Assembly (NCBI GenBank): GCA_018105865.1
Contig: CM030851.1
Location: forward strand, 11,676,328-11,740,327
Source: Metaphire vulgaris
Taxonomy: Eukaryota; Annelida; Clitellata; Crassiclitellata; Megascolecidae
Reading direction: 5' to 3'
Length of the DNA: 64,000 nt
This document shows, in pieces, positions 1 to 22,499 of this stretch. The notes below the pieces were generated by a model. The model was not told the DNA's origin. It made no database searches and was given only the letters and a program-made list of their open reading frames with translations. The position numbers and the translations under genes are program-made. Position 1 is the stretch's first letter; each line of letters begins with the position of its first letter.

Positions 1-444
1 GAACAGAAATATGTTGAATAATTTTTAACATCAAATTTGTGCAAATAACAAAAAAGAATAACGATGACTTACTCATTTACTAATTCTGAAAAGCAAAGCA
101 GATAAGGAGAATTTGGCGTGATCTGGTTAAAGTATCGTGGAAGTTAAACAGTAACCGAGGGAAGAATTTACGAAACTGTACTGCAGCCTATATTACAAAG
201 TGTGGAGGGGGTGAAGGGGGGTTGTTGACGGAGTTTTGGGGCCGGAGGGTTTGGAAGGATGGGGTGGGGCGGGGGGAGATGCATGGAAGGAGGGAAGGGG
301 TTGTGCCGGTTTGGGAGAGGGGCGCCGTGCCCTCCCCGTGACTTACGCCCCTGTTCTAGTGTTGATTCTTGTTCTTGTTATAGTGGATGTTTTAACTCTG
401 TTAGAGCGATTCAACCAAATCACCGTCAGCGACTCAAGGCTTAC
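1..444. other. Left edge, no supported gene
   Basis: Nothing convincing is seen here apart from G-rich, repeat-like DNA at 200-340. The open frames are short and lack family resemblance. Downstream exons of the Ig gene may lie to the left of the window. Confidence 0.5.
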
Positions 445-625
445 TTTCCAAGCCCCTACGAAAAATGACCAGTGCCCCCAGTTTACACCAATACAATAAA
501 TACCGCCGTATTGATGAGAAATTAGGGAACAAAAAAATTCTGGGTGGTTTTGGAAAGAGAGGCGTACGCTCCACGCGCCCACGGGTCGAATAAAAACCCC
601 CGTTACATTTGCAAACGCCGGAATC
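445..625 (-). CDS. Ig fold B, second-half exon
   Basis: After acceptor GATAG the frame reads IPAFANVTGVFIRPVG, AWSVRLSF and SHQYGGIYCIGV, the D to F strands of an Ig fold with one potential N-glycosylation site (NVT). It joins the upstream half-domain exon in phase 2 across an intron of only 40 nt (665-626). A GTAAGC donor follows 445; the frame stays open past it but shows no further domain. No membrane segment is visible before the window edge. Confidence 0.5.
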
Positions 626-998
626 CTATCTACGCCCACGATGGGCTACGAAAGATTCCACTTACCGACAAATGTAGTTGTAGTAGACGTGGGTCGAGAG
701 GTTGTTCTTTGGTATACTAGTGTTAGGATGTTTGTACCAAAACGAGTTGCACAGAAAGTCTTCGGCACAGCTGGTCCCGGAAAACGTCTTACACGGAATG
801 ACGACGTCGTCGCCCACGTTGACCTCTTGCGTGGTCACCTCCTGTCTCGGATTCAGCCACACCGGCTTCTCCAGACCATGACGAGCAATCTATACAAACA
901 TTGGCGCTGCGTCAAATTTCGGCAGAGAATTAGACCGTTGGTGGGGAGGATATTATTTTGACGACGGAAATTAATTTCACGAAGACGACGACGAAATA

Positions 999-1087
<89 letters not shown>

Positions 1088-1122
1088 ATAATAACTAATA
1101 ATAATAATAATAATAATAATAA

Positions 1123-1153
<31 letters not shown>

Positions 1154-1234
1154 AAGAAAAGATGATGATGATGACGAACGACGAACGATGAAGATTTGAC
1201 GACTGTAATTAATTTCACGAAGACGAAGACGAAC

Positions 1235-1302
<68 letters not shown>

Positions 1303-1598
1303 GAAAGAAGAAGAAGAAGAAGAAGAACTCCACCCGAAGTAAAAGAAGTTTACTAAGAAGAAGAAGAAAAATCAAGAAGAAGAAAAGATAGAATTTCGTT
1401 ATAAACTCCATGCATTTTCAATGTCCTCCCAATCATCAGGTTATAAATTACACCCTGGTAATAAGAAGAATTGGACTAACTCCACCCGTAGTAAATCCCT
1501 AGTTTACTACATAACATTGAAAATCAGAGCAAAGTAATGTGTTTTAAACCATGCATTTTCCATGTCCCTCCCACTGCTCCAGGTCACAAATTACACCC

Positions 1599-1695
<97 letters not shown>

Positions 1696-2076
1696 CAGCA
1701 GTAGTAGTAGTAGTCGTAGTAGTTGTAGTAGTAGTAGTAGTAGTTTTTGTTGTTGTTGTTTTTTAGAATTGCATCGTAGGTCTGTGGTGATAGCTGGTCT
1801 TAGAAGGCGTCTTACTTCTGATTTCGAGGTAGACTGTATTTTCGATTCGTTCTCCGCTTCGAAATCCTTCTGCGACGCATTTGTACGATCCGCGATCAGC
1901 CCAAAAATCAACCCTAAAGATCGAAGCCACTTGGTTCCTTTCGTAAAGGTTCCTACGAACGCGAAAGAAGTAAGTAAGTAAGCAAGCAAGTAAGTAAGTA
2001 AGCACGAAGAGTGAATTATATATAACTCTATAACGTAATATAATACTATAACGTAATATATATATATATATAGGTG

Positions 2077-2127
<51 letters not shown>

Positions 2128-2642
2128 CTCTATAATGACCAGCTCAACCTTTCAACTGCTATTTATCGACACTACAGTTCAGTAAATGCCACCATCAGAC
2201 GTAATGTAAATCGTAATAACCCTAATGAATATAATATTACAGTGCTTGTAGAACAGTGATGTAGCCAGGAAACCGAAATAGGGACGCATCGATGCTTCTG
2301 AGTGACAAAATCTTGACGAGCAAAAATGCTCGTCATGTCAATGACTTTCAACTTCTATCATAGCCCACTACCTATCCCCTTCCCTCCCCTCCCCTCCAAA
2401 CCCAACCCCCAAGTTTGTTTTTCTCAACGGTTTTGCGCAAATCTCACGACCGGTTCCCCGGCCCGAATAAGGGGGTGGGGGTACTAACGGGGCTGTTGGT
2501 CTACGCAGTAGCGTGCAGAAGGGGGGCGGCGGTGGCGGCGGGTGGTTGCTGGCGCTTATCAGATGGGGGGCGCCAAAATTGACTCGACGACCTTTTTTCT
2601 GGCTCGTCGAACATTTTTTATAGACTTGGTCCCGGACGCCCA

Positions 2643-2684
<42 letters not shown>

Positions 2685-3239
2685 CGCCCCTGCATTGGCG
2701 TAGCCAAGGGCGGTTTGGCGGTTAAAATCCCCTTGGGAGCCAAAGAAAAAATTAAAATGTGTTTTCATGCATTTTAAATTTTCGGACGCGGTTTTGAGGG
2801 TCAACCCCCCCCCCCCCATTAGGGCTGCTGACCAAATTTTTTTAAGCGCCATAGGCGTGACGACCTTTTTTGCTTGTCAGCATCTGAAAGGAAAAATTTT
2901 AGAAGGAAAGACATAGGATGACCATTTTTTGTTTTTGTTTGTCAAAATTTTTCGAAACTTGGTTACGGTCAAAAGTCAAAACCAACCCCCCCCCCCCCAC
3001 CCCACCCCTTTCCGGAAATCCTGGCTACGCCACTGCGCGGCCCCTGGGTTCTGTTCCGGAGAGCAAGAACCTTGTGCCGTTGTCCGTTTCGAATTGCGTC
3101 CACGTCGCTCCGCTGTCGGTCGTATGATACCACGTGATCGTCTTGAAATCCGAGGCGCAGCAGACGAGTTCGACCAGGTGGTTGGCGCAGCCGATCGCCA
3201 GCGTGGCGGGACCAGTCGGCTCCGTGAACCTTAGGCCGT
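445..3239 (-). CDS. Immunoglobulin-superfamily gene, partial (two Ig folds, four exons)
   Basis: Minus-strand exons at 3239-3071, 1952-1816, 889-666 and 625-445 encode two consecutive Ig-like domains, each split over two exons. Fold A has a Cys-Cys pair with WYH after the first Cys and ends with DRGSYKCVAEG. Fold B has VTTQEVNVGDDVVIPC, then FWYK, and ends with YGGIYCIGV. Both folds are interrupted by a phase-2 intron at the same place, between the Trp strand and the second half, which supports a duplicated domain. Each pair of halves joins in frame at canonical GT/AG sites. The join from fold A (phase 1) to fold B (phase 0) does not match, so an exon may be missing there. No signal peptide, membrane segment or stop was identified; the gene may continue beyond position 1 and upstream of 3239. 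The subfamily is not recognised. Confidence 0.6.
666..889 (-). CDS. Ig fold B, first-half exon
   Basis: The open frame after acceptor ATAG (start 889) contains VTTQEVNVGDDVVIPCKTF and, after a short loop with two extra cysteines, NSFWYKHPN. This is the B and C strand pattern of a V- or I-set Ig domain. The end at 666 is followed by a consensus donor GTAAGTGG. It ends in phase 2 like the equivalent exon of fold A. The start is phase 0, which does not match the phase-1 end of the previous exon, so the 5' boundary is less certain than the 3' one. Confidence 0.55.
996..1330. repeat. Compound trinucleotide array (ACT)n/(AAT)n/(AAG)n
   Basis: Runs of ACT, AAT and AAG follow one another in two blocks (about 998-1158 and 1238-1330), separated by a short unique segment that itself repeats (TTAATTTCACGAAGACGA occurs at about 970 and 1209). 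The arrays lie in the intron of the Ig gene. Confidence 0.9.
1600..1760. repeat. (AGT)n microsatellite ending in TTG repeats
   Basis: About 45 AGT units with a few AGC and CGT variants, then (TTG)n. It is intronic in the Ig gene. Confidence 0.9.
1816..1952 (-). CDS. Ig fold A, second-half exon
   Basis: This 137-bp exon lies between acceptor TCGTAG and a strong donor GTAAGA. It reads NLYERNQVASIFRVDF, then WADRGSYKCVAEG and NTVYLEI, which is the classic D-x-G-x-Y-x-C ending of an Ig domain. It joins the 3239-3071 exon in phase 2 and ends in phase 1. It sits directly beside a long (AGT)n array at 1601-1735, which is therefore intronic. Confidence 0.65.
2030..2123. repeat. (AT)n microsatellite
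   Basis: Dinucleotide AT runs at about 2057-2072 and 2080-2122 with a short interruption; also intronic in the Ig gene. Confidence 0.9.
2506..2692. mobile_element. hAT-like MITE with an expanded (CT)n block
   Basis: The ends are CAGTAGCGTGCAGA and CTGCACGCCCCTG, an imperfect inverted repeat. The interior carries the recurrent core motif and a 36-bp CT run (2645-2681) just before the right end. The same layout is seen at 24474-24665 and, without CT expansion, at about 6856-7013. A clean target-site duplication is not visible here because another repeat (starting near 2693, ending near 3034 with TGGCTACGCCACTG) abuts it. Confidence 0.6.
3071..3239 (-). CDS. Ig fold A, first-half exon
   Basis: Acceptor TTTAG precedes 3239 and a GTTCTT donor follows 3071. 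The exon is 169 bp and starts in phase 1, the usual phase at Ig-domain boundaries. The reading contains ATLAIGCANHLVELVCC, then TITWYHTTDSGATWTQF, as expected for strands B and C of an Ig fold. The last two bases, AG, join the G that opens the next exon. A hAT-like MITE starts 28 bp upstream on the genomic map, at 3268. Confidence 0.6.
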
Positions 3240-3267
3240 CTAAACACTCAGAAATAATAATTACATG

Positions 3268-3447
3268 CAGTGGCGGCTCCAGGATTTGGCAAGTGGGGGG
3301 AGGGGGGGTTGGGGTGGCAACTTCTAATCATGGGGGCCAATCATTTGTTGTTTAATGTATGTAGCATTAAGTATAGGGTCCCAACAGGGGGGCCACGGGG
3401 GAAGGTACTCAATAGGGGGTACGGGCCCCCCGATGGAGCCGCCAGTG
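3268..3447. mobile_element. hAT-like MITE, family CAGTGGCGGCTCC
   Basis: The 180-bp element starts CAGTGGCGGCTCC and ends GGAGCCGCCAGTG. It is flanked on both sides by the 8-bp direct repeat ATTACATG (3260-3267 and 3448-3455), the target-site length of hAT transposons. The interior matches copies at 20889-21079, 34946-35124 and degraded pieces near 25013 and 54288. Confidence 0.85.
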
Positions 3448-4586
3448 ATTACATGAATATACGGCAGGATAATTATGTTAGAGGCCTTTCAGTAACAAGT
3501 TGTTATGACACGCAATATCTATTTGATGAAAGGCGGTAATATTTGCTAACGAACCTATATACTAGTATAAGTAGCGTACAGAAGGGTGGGTGGGTGGGGT
3601 GGGGGGCGGTGGCCCGGGCATTCACCAGAGAGGGGTATAAAAAAATTGAGTCGGCGTCCTTATTTTGCTTGTCAACACTTTTTTAAACATCAAAATCCTT
3701 TAAAATTATCGATTTGTCCCCAGGCATACACTAGATGGGGTGGATGGCGGCGGGGGAGGGGGGCAGAAGAAGATCATCGTAATTAACTCGGCGACCTTTT
3801 TTGCTCATCAAAACCCACCGGGCATGCAGCAAAGATGGAGGGCATTCAAATTGACTTTGGGCCCGGGCATCCACCACTCTCTGAATGGCACTGACTAGTA
3901 TAGAGGCTGACCGATAGACCCTGCCAGGATGGGCCAGACGGGCCACTTGGCTTTTGGGCCTCTGCTTTCAAAGGGGCCTCAAAATAACAGACCTATACAA
4001 ATGATCTGTGATTTTCATAATGGTCTAGATTCGTATTAAGAGTTAGGGGCTGAAGGATATAAAATCGACCAAATGGCCCGTTCCTCCTCTGACCTCTGAA
4101 ATGGCCCGTTGACCCGAACATTTGCCAGTTCACGTAAACGTAAACTTTATTCACTGATTCATTGAATCAGATTCATTGAATCTTACTCCCTTCAACGAAC
4201 ACGGAAAAGAAAACATTCACATCTTATCAATTTCTTAAATTTATCTTTTATAAATTGAAAGATGAAAGAACTATTTTATTTTTGTTTTTCGCAGAACGAA
4301 TTTTGTGTCTACCTGGCAACGTCCAAAAGGGTAGGCCTATAGGTGTAAATAGATTAATCAATAATCATTAGAGGTTACCTGTCTTATTAGGCGTGTATCG
4401 GTTGCAATGACTTTGGTCGGCGTCTTCTGAACTCGAGTTAACGGCTGTCGAAGATGACGGCCTAAAGATGACGATGAATAGGCCGAGTATACGGGTCGGA
4501 AGCATTCTGAAGATCTATCAAAATACATTTGACAGAAGTCGATAAATGAGCTAAACAATAATAACTGTGAGTTCTGATTTTTTCTT

Positions 4587-4670
4587 TTAACCCCTTAACC
4601 GTGTATTTATTTAACTGTAAATCAATGTAAAATGGACGGATATATCCGGGATCCCCAGTTAAGGGGTTAA
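4587..4670. mobile_element. TTAA-ended MITE (piggyBac-like), copy 1
   Basis: This 84-bp element begins TTAACCCCTTAACCGTG and ends AGTTAAGGGGTTAA, so its terminal inverted repeats are bounded by TTAA as in piggyBac insertions. The interior (ACTCAATGTAAAATGGACGG type) is shared with copies at 40001, 40857 and 49264. Confidence 0.75.
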
Positions 4671-6450
4671 ATAAAATCTGCCGTGAAATTAACAGCGGCT
4701 GCGTAGCCAGGGTTCCGGAATGGAAGGACGCGTCACGTGGTTATTTCTAGGATTATCAATTGGGGGTGGGGGTGTCGGTATATTTTGTGGGTCGCTGCCG
4801 AAAAAGTCTGACAAGCAAAGAAAGGTCATCCCAGGCTCATATTTGGGGAGGGGTCGGTCTCAGATTAGGGGATGGTGGTGAGGGGGTGGGGTGGGGGGTT
4901 AGATGGTGTAAAAATATCCCTCCTGACGCGTCAACATTTTTGGGCGCAAAAGTCTTTAACGAGCAAAAAACGCCAAGAACGTCTTCGCATATTCGCATTT
5001 TTGCCCTTCCATCTAACCCCCCCTCCTCCCCAAAATTTCTAAACGGTCATGGAGTGTGAAAAGCCCTGCGAAGACACTGAGGCGGTGAATAACTTTGTTA
5101 CCTAATGTCCGAAAAATATTTCTAAGATGTCTTGTTTTCAACTTAGGCCTGCCTGCTTTCTATTACTTTCGAACTACATTTTTGTAACTAACAAATATAA
5201 AGGCCTTGCCCTCAGGCACCAGCGATAAAAATTTGGCCCCACATAAGATTTCATTCAATTGCCTTTGGAGTAGGCCCTATGCTATCTGTCAAGTTCGCCT
5301 TTGACTTTTCGTTCATGTTTTGCGCTATATAAATTGACTTTTTAACATAACCTAAGTTCATCAATACTTATATTTATCCCCTGCGTTTGCAACACGAAAT
5401 CTATAGGCGAACTAAAAATGCTTCAAAGTTACTTGTCTTCCTTCTAAGAACGAAAATCTTCCGAAAAACCTCTTGTTAATCTATCACTATTTTCTCCAGC
5501 AGGCCTCGCTGTCATGCAGTTAAACATGTATGTTATATAGCCGTGCTGAGGGTAATTACTAGCCAGTCCTAGGCAGTGCTACTATGAGGGGAGAGATCCT
5601 CCTCGTAAGAGTTTACATCTTATAGGCTACTGCTATACGATCATTAGACTGTCGTGATCGAGGGTCGATTGTAAAACGGGAAATTCCGGGTTCTTGTGTT
5701 CTAAAAATTATCGTGTGAGTCATTCGACATCACGTGAAGACCTGCGAATTTGCGGTGGTTAATTGGTTGATAATTGGCTGTGTTGTCCCATTCCAACAGG
5801 ATGTCGTGGCATCTGGCAAGACGGCGTATAGTTTATCAGTCACGAACGAACACTTAATTAATTGTCATGCATGGGCGTATATAGGCTTCTATTAGTCCTC
5901 TAGGCCCGAGCCGTTCCCACTTTTTCAGGTACTAGCATAGAGAAGGGGAAGGCACGGAGGTTAGGTACCCCACTTTTTCATCAAGTTTAGACCCTGTGTC
6001 AATTTTGTCAGACAAGTCAGTTGCCATGCGCCCATGCAGTCGACGGAACTTTATTACACTCCATGCGGTAATCGACGACGCAAATGTTATCATGGCTTAT
6101 CTTTTTCTGTCTGCAACTTTTTTTCTCAGTTAAGAGTGGAGTATAGACTTCTAGCCTAATACTTCTAAGACTGAGGGTTTTACTGCACTATCGACTAATT
6201 TTCACCGCGTATAGTTCTGCCACCTAGTGGAGGTCAGAGGTGGAACTGCTTTATTGTGCGTTGCGGATTACTTGCGCATTCCCGTTTCAAGAGTTGTATT
6301 TTAACAAATAATTCAATCATTTTACTCATTTATGTAATTATGAGTAAGAAAAAAGAGTAAACTATTTATCTGTGAGCATCATGTATTTTTATTCTTCGAT
6401 CGCCCGAGTTTTTTTAAAATTAGGGTTCAATCACCGTTATCAGAGATATA

Positions 6451-6493
6451 GTATTATTATTATTATTATTATTATTATCAGCATCAGCATCAG

Positions 6494-6556
<63 letters not shown>
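6451..6556. repeat. (ATT)n-(ATC)n microsatellite
   Basis: ATT units pass into CAGCAT and then ATC units over about 105 bp. Confidence 0.9.
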
Positions 6557-7357
6557 GCTAAGTGATCTTATATAACGTTGGAAAGAACCATTAACGTTGT
6601 AACTATGGCCTAATACAAACTGAAATGAGCTGAGGATGTTTCAACGATAATAAGCAAAATCTGCCGCTCAATGGACGATAGAATATCAGAGAGAAAGTCG
6701 GTAGTTTTTGAGTTGAAATCTAGTATGATTTCGATTATCGATTACCTACGATGAGTGAAATCACTGATATCGCGACCTCCAAAAATCAATCGTTCACTTC
6801 GAAAAAACGTTCTATACAAAATGTAACGGTTCTGAACTTTCATTGCATTCAGACCAGTAGCGTGCAGAGGGGGAGCTGTAGGGGCGGTGATGACCCCTGG
6901 TGCCGACCAGATGGGGGCAAAAAAATTGAGTCAGTGACCTTTTTCTTTTTTTGCTCGTCAAACAACATTTTTATCGGCTTGCCCCCGGGCGCTCACCACT
7001 CTCTTCACGCCACTGTTTGGACGCACAATCAAAACCAAAACGACGCTACAGCATATCTAAGTCGAGTATCTATAATAATTTACAACTAACAATCGTCTTT
7101 CAAGTAGAAAATCCAAAAATCAACAATCGGCTAATTAAATGCCATCAAGGTTTCTCATCGCTATACGATGTCTTCAAGTAATAATTCCAATCGATAACGC
7201 CTAACACATCATAATTAATTAATTAATAATTAATTAATTAATTAATTAATTAATTAATTAGCAGATAAATTCCTCCAAGTAATTCAGTTCGTCATCATTA
7301 TTTATTTAACACAGCTAAATTCCGTCTAAGATGACACCAAAGGTCTACAGTGTGGAA

Positions 7358-7792
7358 CAGTGGCGTAGCGAAGGGGGTCGTCGGGGGAGACAGCCGCCCC
7401 CGGGCACCCAGGGGGAGGGGCGCCAATAATAAGCAACGACCTTTTTTTCGCTCGTCAGGGCTTTTTGGAGGTTGAGGGCGCCATCAGTACACCCAGGCCG
7501 AGAGAAGGAGGGTGCAGCCTGTACATTGTTCCGGGGCCCATGGAGCTCAAAGGGGCCATGCAGGGCCACCGAGAGGGGGCGTAAGGGCAAATGCACAGGG
7601 GCTCGGACCGGTGACGTATTGACATCCTGTAAAAGACTAACACAGGCAAAAAATGTCATCAGCAGTTTTTCGCACTTGTCGTGGGCCCGTCAGTCCCTTT
7701 CTGCACAGGGGCCCGGAATTTCTCTCGGCGGGCATGGGTACGCCTTGCCCCCTCCCCTCCCGGGCGCCGGATACCCTCGCGCTACGCCACTG
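7358..7792. mobile_element. hAT-like MITE, 435 bp, family CAGTGGCGTAGCG
   Basis: The ends CAGTGGCGTAGCG and CGCTACGCCACTG are exact inverted repeats. The flanks carry a perfect 8-bp duplication GTGTGGAA (7350-7357 and 7793-7800). The interior contains the recurrent core motif and a segment shared with the 42.6-42.9 kb repeat (CATTGTTCCGGGGCCCATGG). No transposase frame is present. Confidence 0.85.
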
Positions 7793-7848
7793 GTGTGGAA
7801 CTAATACACTCTTCGACGAATACACACATGCTGTAGTATAGCTATAGC

Positions 7849-7850
7849 CG

Positions 7851-7917
<67 letters not shown>

Positions 7918-7948
7918 TATATACATAAATATATATATATATATATAT
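7849..7948. repeat. (AT)n microsatellite
   Basis: About 100 bp of AT dinucleotides with a few C interruptions. It lies just downstream (minus strand) of the stop of the putative Hv1 terminal exon. Confidence 0.9.
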
Positions 7949-7995
7949 CCCATCATCGTTGATATGACTCTGCCGATCGACGTCCATCCAGCCGT

Positions 7996-19032
<11,037 letters not shown>

Positions 19033-19683
19033 CTATGACCAACAAATTCAAATGCTAAAGACATTCTGCACAGACATGGACAATGGTCCAATTTTTTAAA
19101 AAACCCAACCCGCCATATCATGATTCAGACGGTCAACCCAACCCAACCCACGAAAGCAATAAGGTTACTTTACCCAGCCCATCCCAACGCACTGTAACAC
19201 ATTACAAGTTTTAGTCCAGTTATTGACCGCAGAAAAATAATAAAATAAGCTGTCACTTCTGTAGCCAACGCAACCCGCCATAAACATGACAATTTCGGAC
19301 CCAACCCATGGGTGGACCCCCACCCACGCACATGTTTAGTAACCCCAAATTTCCATTAGAATGATATACCTACCACATCATCGAAATTTTTGTAAGAAAG
19401 CCAGTGCGCATTGGTAGATAAATTAGATTAGAAATCTGCCAGGCCAATTCTAATGCTCAAAGGTATCAAGTGGATGGCACTCAAGCTGCAAGTGTAGAAT
19501 ATCAGATCAAATTGACAGATCGGGTCAGATCGGTGTACAGCAAAGGAAGGAAGCCCAGCGGGGAAATGAAGATGACTTGATGTTTTCCTACAGGAATGGT
19601 GCATTCCTATAAGTCTTGATATATGTTTAGATGTAGGCCTACAGTAGAACTTCGTTATGGCGTACTTAGCGGGTATTAACCGA

Positions 19684-19880
19684 GGATAATAATAATAATA
19701 ATAATAAATAATAATAATGTTATTATTATTATTATTATTATTATTAGCATTAGCAGCAGCATTATTATTATTAGTAGTAGTAGTAGTAGCAGTAGTAGTA
19801 GTAGCAGTAGTAGTAGCAGCAGTAGCAGCAGTAGTAGCAGTAGCAGTAGTAGTGGCAGCAGCAGTGGTAGTGGCAGTAGT

Positions 19881-19930
<50 letters not shown>

Positions 19931-19931
19931 C

Positions 19932-19966
<35 letters not shown>

Positions 19967-19976
19967 AGGCCTATAG
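19684..19976. repeat. Compound AAT/ATT/AGT/AGC array
   Basis: About 290 bp of trinucleotide units with frequent AGC/AGT interchange. Confidence 0.95.
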
Positions 19977-20446
19977 TAGTAATCGATTGAAATGATTCTC
20001 GAAAGATCTCAAACTGATTTGCCAGACATATGCCTACTTCTCGTTCGGCTCAGTTAGAGCCAATCTAAGTCTTTCCACTTTACTAGAAAGACAGATAAAT
20101 CGACAGCAGTGAAATTTCTGCACGGGATCTAAAGCCAAGATATCTCTTATACAGTTGGCCACATAATGAATTCAAGTGCGCCCGTTTGAGCTTCCTCATA
20201 AATCCACATAAACGAGAATTTTAAGTTGTAAAAATTACGCACGTTTGAGGAGTAGAAGCTTCAAAAGAGAAAATATCGGACAATCAGTGTTTGATACAGG
20301 CCTGTTAGGAGGGGAGATTCCCTCAAAAAAACTTCAAAATTCTCCCCTCCCCTCAAAAAAATCCCAGCACTTACACAAATTTTGCATTGAACTGTGTCTT
20401 TTCCCCACCAACCAAGTCGATCCCTACTACTACTATTAGTACTAGG

Positions 20447-20452
20447 CCTACT

Positions 20453-20526
<74 letters not shown>

Positions 20527-20600
20527 ATAATACTAATAAATAATACTAATAATAAATAATAATAATAATAATAATAATAAATAATAATAATTAGTAGACG
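20447..20600. repeat. (ACT)n-(AAT)n array
   Basis: About 27 ACT units and then AAT units with TAAATAA interruptions. Confidence 0.9.
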
Positions 20601-20888
20601 GCTCAAGTATATGAAATATTGAATCTTTTGGATGCATTGACCCTGGATTAGGAAGGACTCTGTCGAAAACTGCGTCTGAAATACGGTAAATCTTCGTCGA
20701 TATAACCGATCAAATGTACGAGTAACAAGAGATCATTTAGTCCGGCATCGGTTCGTGAACTCAGTTTCACGAGCGCAGTATCGGCACGGCCATAAAACAT
20801 TAGAAAATCATTGCTATCATTATTATTAATTCGTCGCCTGATCCAGGCTCTCGATTTCCAGGCCAATCGATCAAAAGCGGCCCGGGGG

Positions 20889-21079
20889 CAGTGGCGGCTC
20901 TAGGATTTGGCAAGTGGGGGGGGGGCGTTGGGGTGGCAACTTCTAATCATGGGGGCCAACCATTTGTTGTTTAATGTATGTGGCATTAAGTATAGGGTCC
21001 CAACTGGGGGTCACTGGGGGGACAGGCACTCAATAGGGGGGGCACGGGCCCCCTGCCCGCCCCGGTGGAGCCGCCACTG
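20889..21079. mobile_element. hAT-like MITE, family CAGTGGCGGCTCC, copy 2
   Basis: The ends CAGTGGCGGCTCT and GGAGCCGCCACTG are inverted repeats. The 8-bp target-site duplication CCCGGGGG is perfect (20881-20888 and 21080-21087). The interior is nearly identical to the 3268 copy. Confidence 0.85.
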
Positions 21080-22499
21080 CCCGGGGGGCGATCAAACCCC
21101 CCCACTCCACCCCTTTCGCTCCGACTGTCCGTCGGGTGCACTTCAAAGAGAGAAAGATCTTTGTGTTTTTCTGCGGATAGATCCGTTTCATTTTCTCCCT
21201 CCGACTCATTGTATAATTTAGTTGTCGTGGGTCAATACGATGTATAGTCTACGCCGTTTTGCTGAATAAATTTGCGTGGCGCGAACGGTCCAGACGTTGC
21301 GAAAAATGTCCGTCGCCATGTTATTGGATTTTCATCGAAGCACGATTGGGGAAGCAGAAGAAGGGGGCTGCCTTGGCAGCGGTGGGAGTGGGGGGGGGGC
21401 GTGGGGATTCAAGAACACGATTGCTTCGATAGAAATCGCTGAACGCGAGGGAATTTTAACCTCGTTAGCCAACGTCCGTTGTTTTGGGATCTTTTGAGGT
21501 GCTGAAAACTAGAACGTTCAATTGCGGTGCATATAGCAGCATCGGTGAAGCCGCGGGGGGGGGTGAGCGGGGGGGAGCGGCTCATCCCTATTCTGGGTGG
21601 AGGGGGGCAGGTCACGAGTTTCGTTAAAAATCGGCTAGTGGTTGCGGGGGGGAGTAGGGGTAGTATGAGATCGAGTGTCGATGGTGACTATTCAACGAGG
21701 CTTTGTTGCTTGTTGCTGCAGACAGTGGGGCTGTTTAGGGCTGTTCAAACAAACCCGTTTCAAAAAATATGACCAGCACAATTTATGTAAATCCGTTGAC
21801 TTTTAGTTGAAGGAGGGGTAGTGGCGGGGGTGGGTCGGCCGCGGCTTCAGTGTGCCTCCCAGTTAACAACCCCACTTTGCATGAGCTGGCTACGCCACTG
21901 ACTGCAGAGGGAAAAAAGTAAACTTCCGTAAAGCGTGGAATTTCCAGATTCCAGTTCGTAGCCCACCGTTGCTATCGAGTTCCACGATCGGATTTCTCTT
22001 CCTGCGAATGAACGTTTCCAGTTTGCTGGAAACGGAAGTCTTATAGATCAGCGCCAAGAAGGACACGTAACAGATAAGCACGCATCATTGCTGTAAATGC
22101 TTTTTCTACTACAGTATTATTTACTGTGTTGGAATTGCTGTGGTAAATAGCAGACAATTACTTATTTACGGTAGGCCTACTAGTGTTGGATTTCTTACTG
22201 CACAGCTCTTACAGTCATAGGAAGTTTATGGGTGGATGAAAAAAATAAAAAATCAATAAACTTTACCCAAAAAGGCTGACAAAAGGGAATGCTATCCCTA
22301 ATTTTACTACACTTTTACCGCGAAAAATGGGCTGACAGGCAACAAAAAAGGTCATCCGTATAGTTTTCCCCGTAGTCGTAGTTTAACTGGTCTTTTACCC
22401 AAACATAGGTTTCACGGGCAAAAAAATAAGTCCGGAAGTCTTGTGGGGAGATGCATCCCCCTCCCCCCATATTCCCCACGTGGAACCGCCACCGTTCGT

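Larger units (their letters stand above)
3456..7357. other. Intergenic, repeat fragments only
   Basis: No coding exon is recognisable on either strand. The stretch holds MITE fragments (about 3570-3950, 4700-5060, 5873-5995, 6856-7013), one TTAA-ended MITE, a SINE-like 3' end near 5285-5350, an (ATT)n(ATC)n array at 6451-6556 and a (TTAA)n-rich run at 7212-7260. Confidence 0.6.

Noticed and set aside
3270..3539. 89-residue frame over the 3268 MITE (and similar frames at 20907 and 34987)
   Set aside because: The same peptide recurs only because the non-coding MITE is repeated; it lacks any transposase feature.
20648..20866. 72-residue minus-strand frame upstream of the acidic Hv1 exon
   Set aside because: It was considered as the Hv1 start exon. 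No donor with the required phase 2 and no resemblance to Hv1 N termini were found.
21890..22081. 63-residue minus-strand frame (KLETFIRRKRNPIVELDSNG)
   Set aside because: It looks somewhat exon-like, but has no family match, no clear splice sites and sits next to a MITE end. It was not annotated, though it could be an Hv1 upstream exon.
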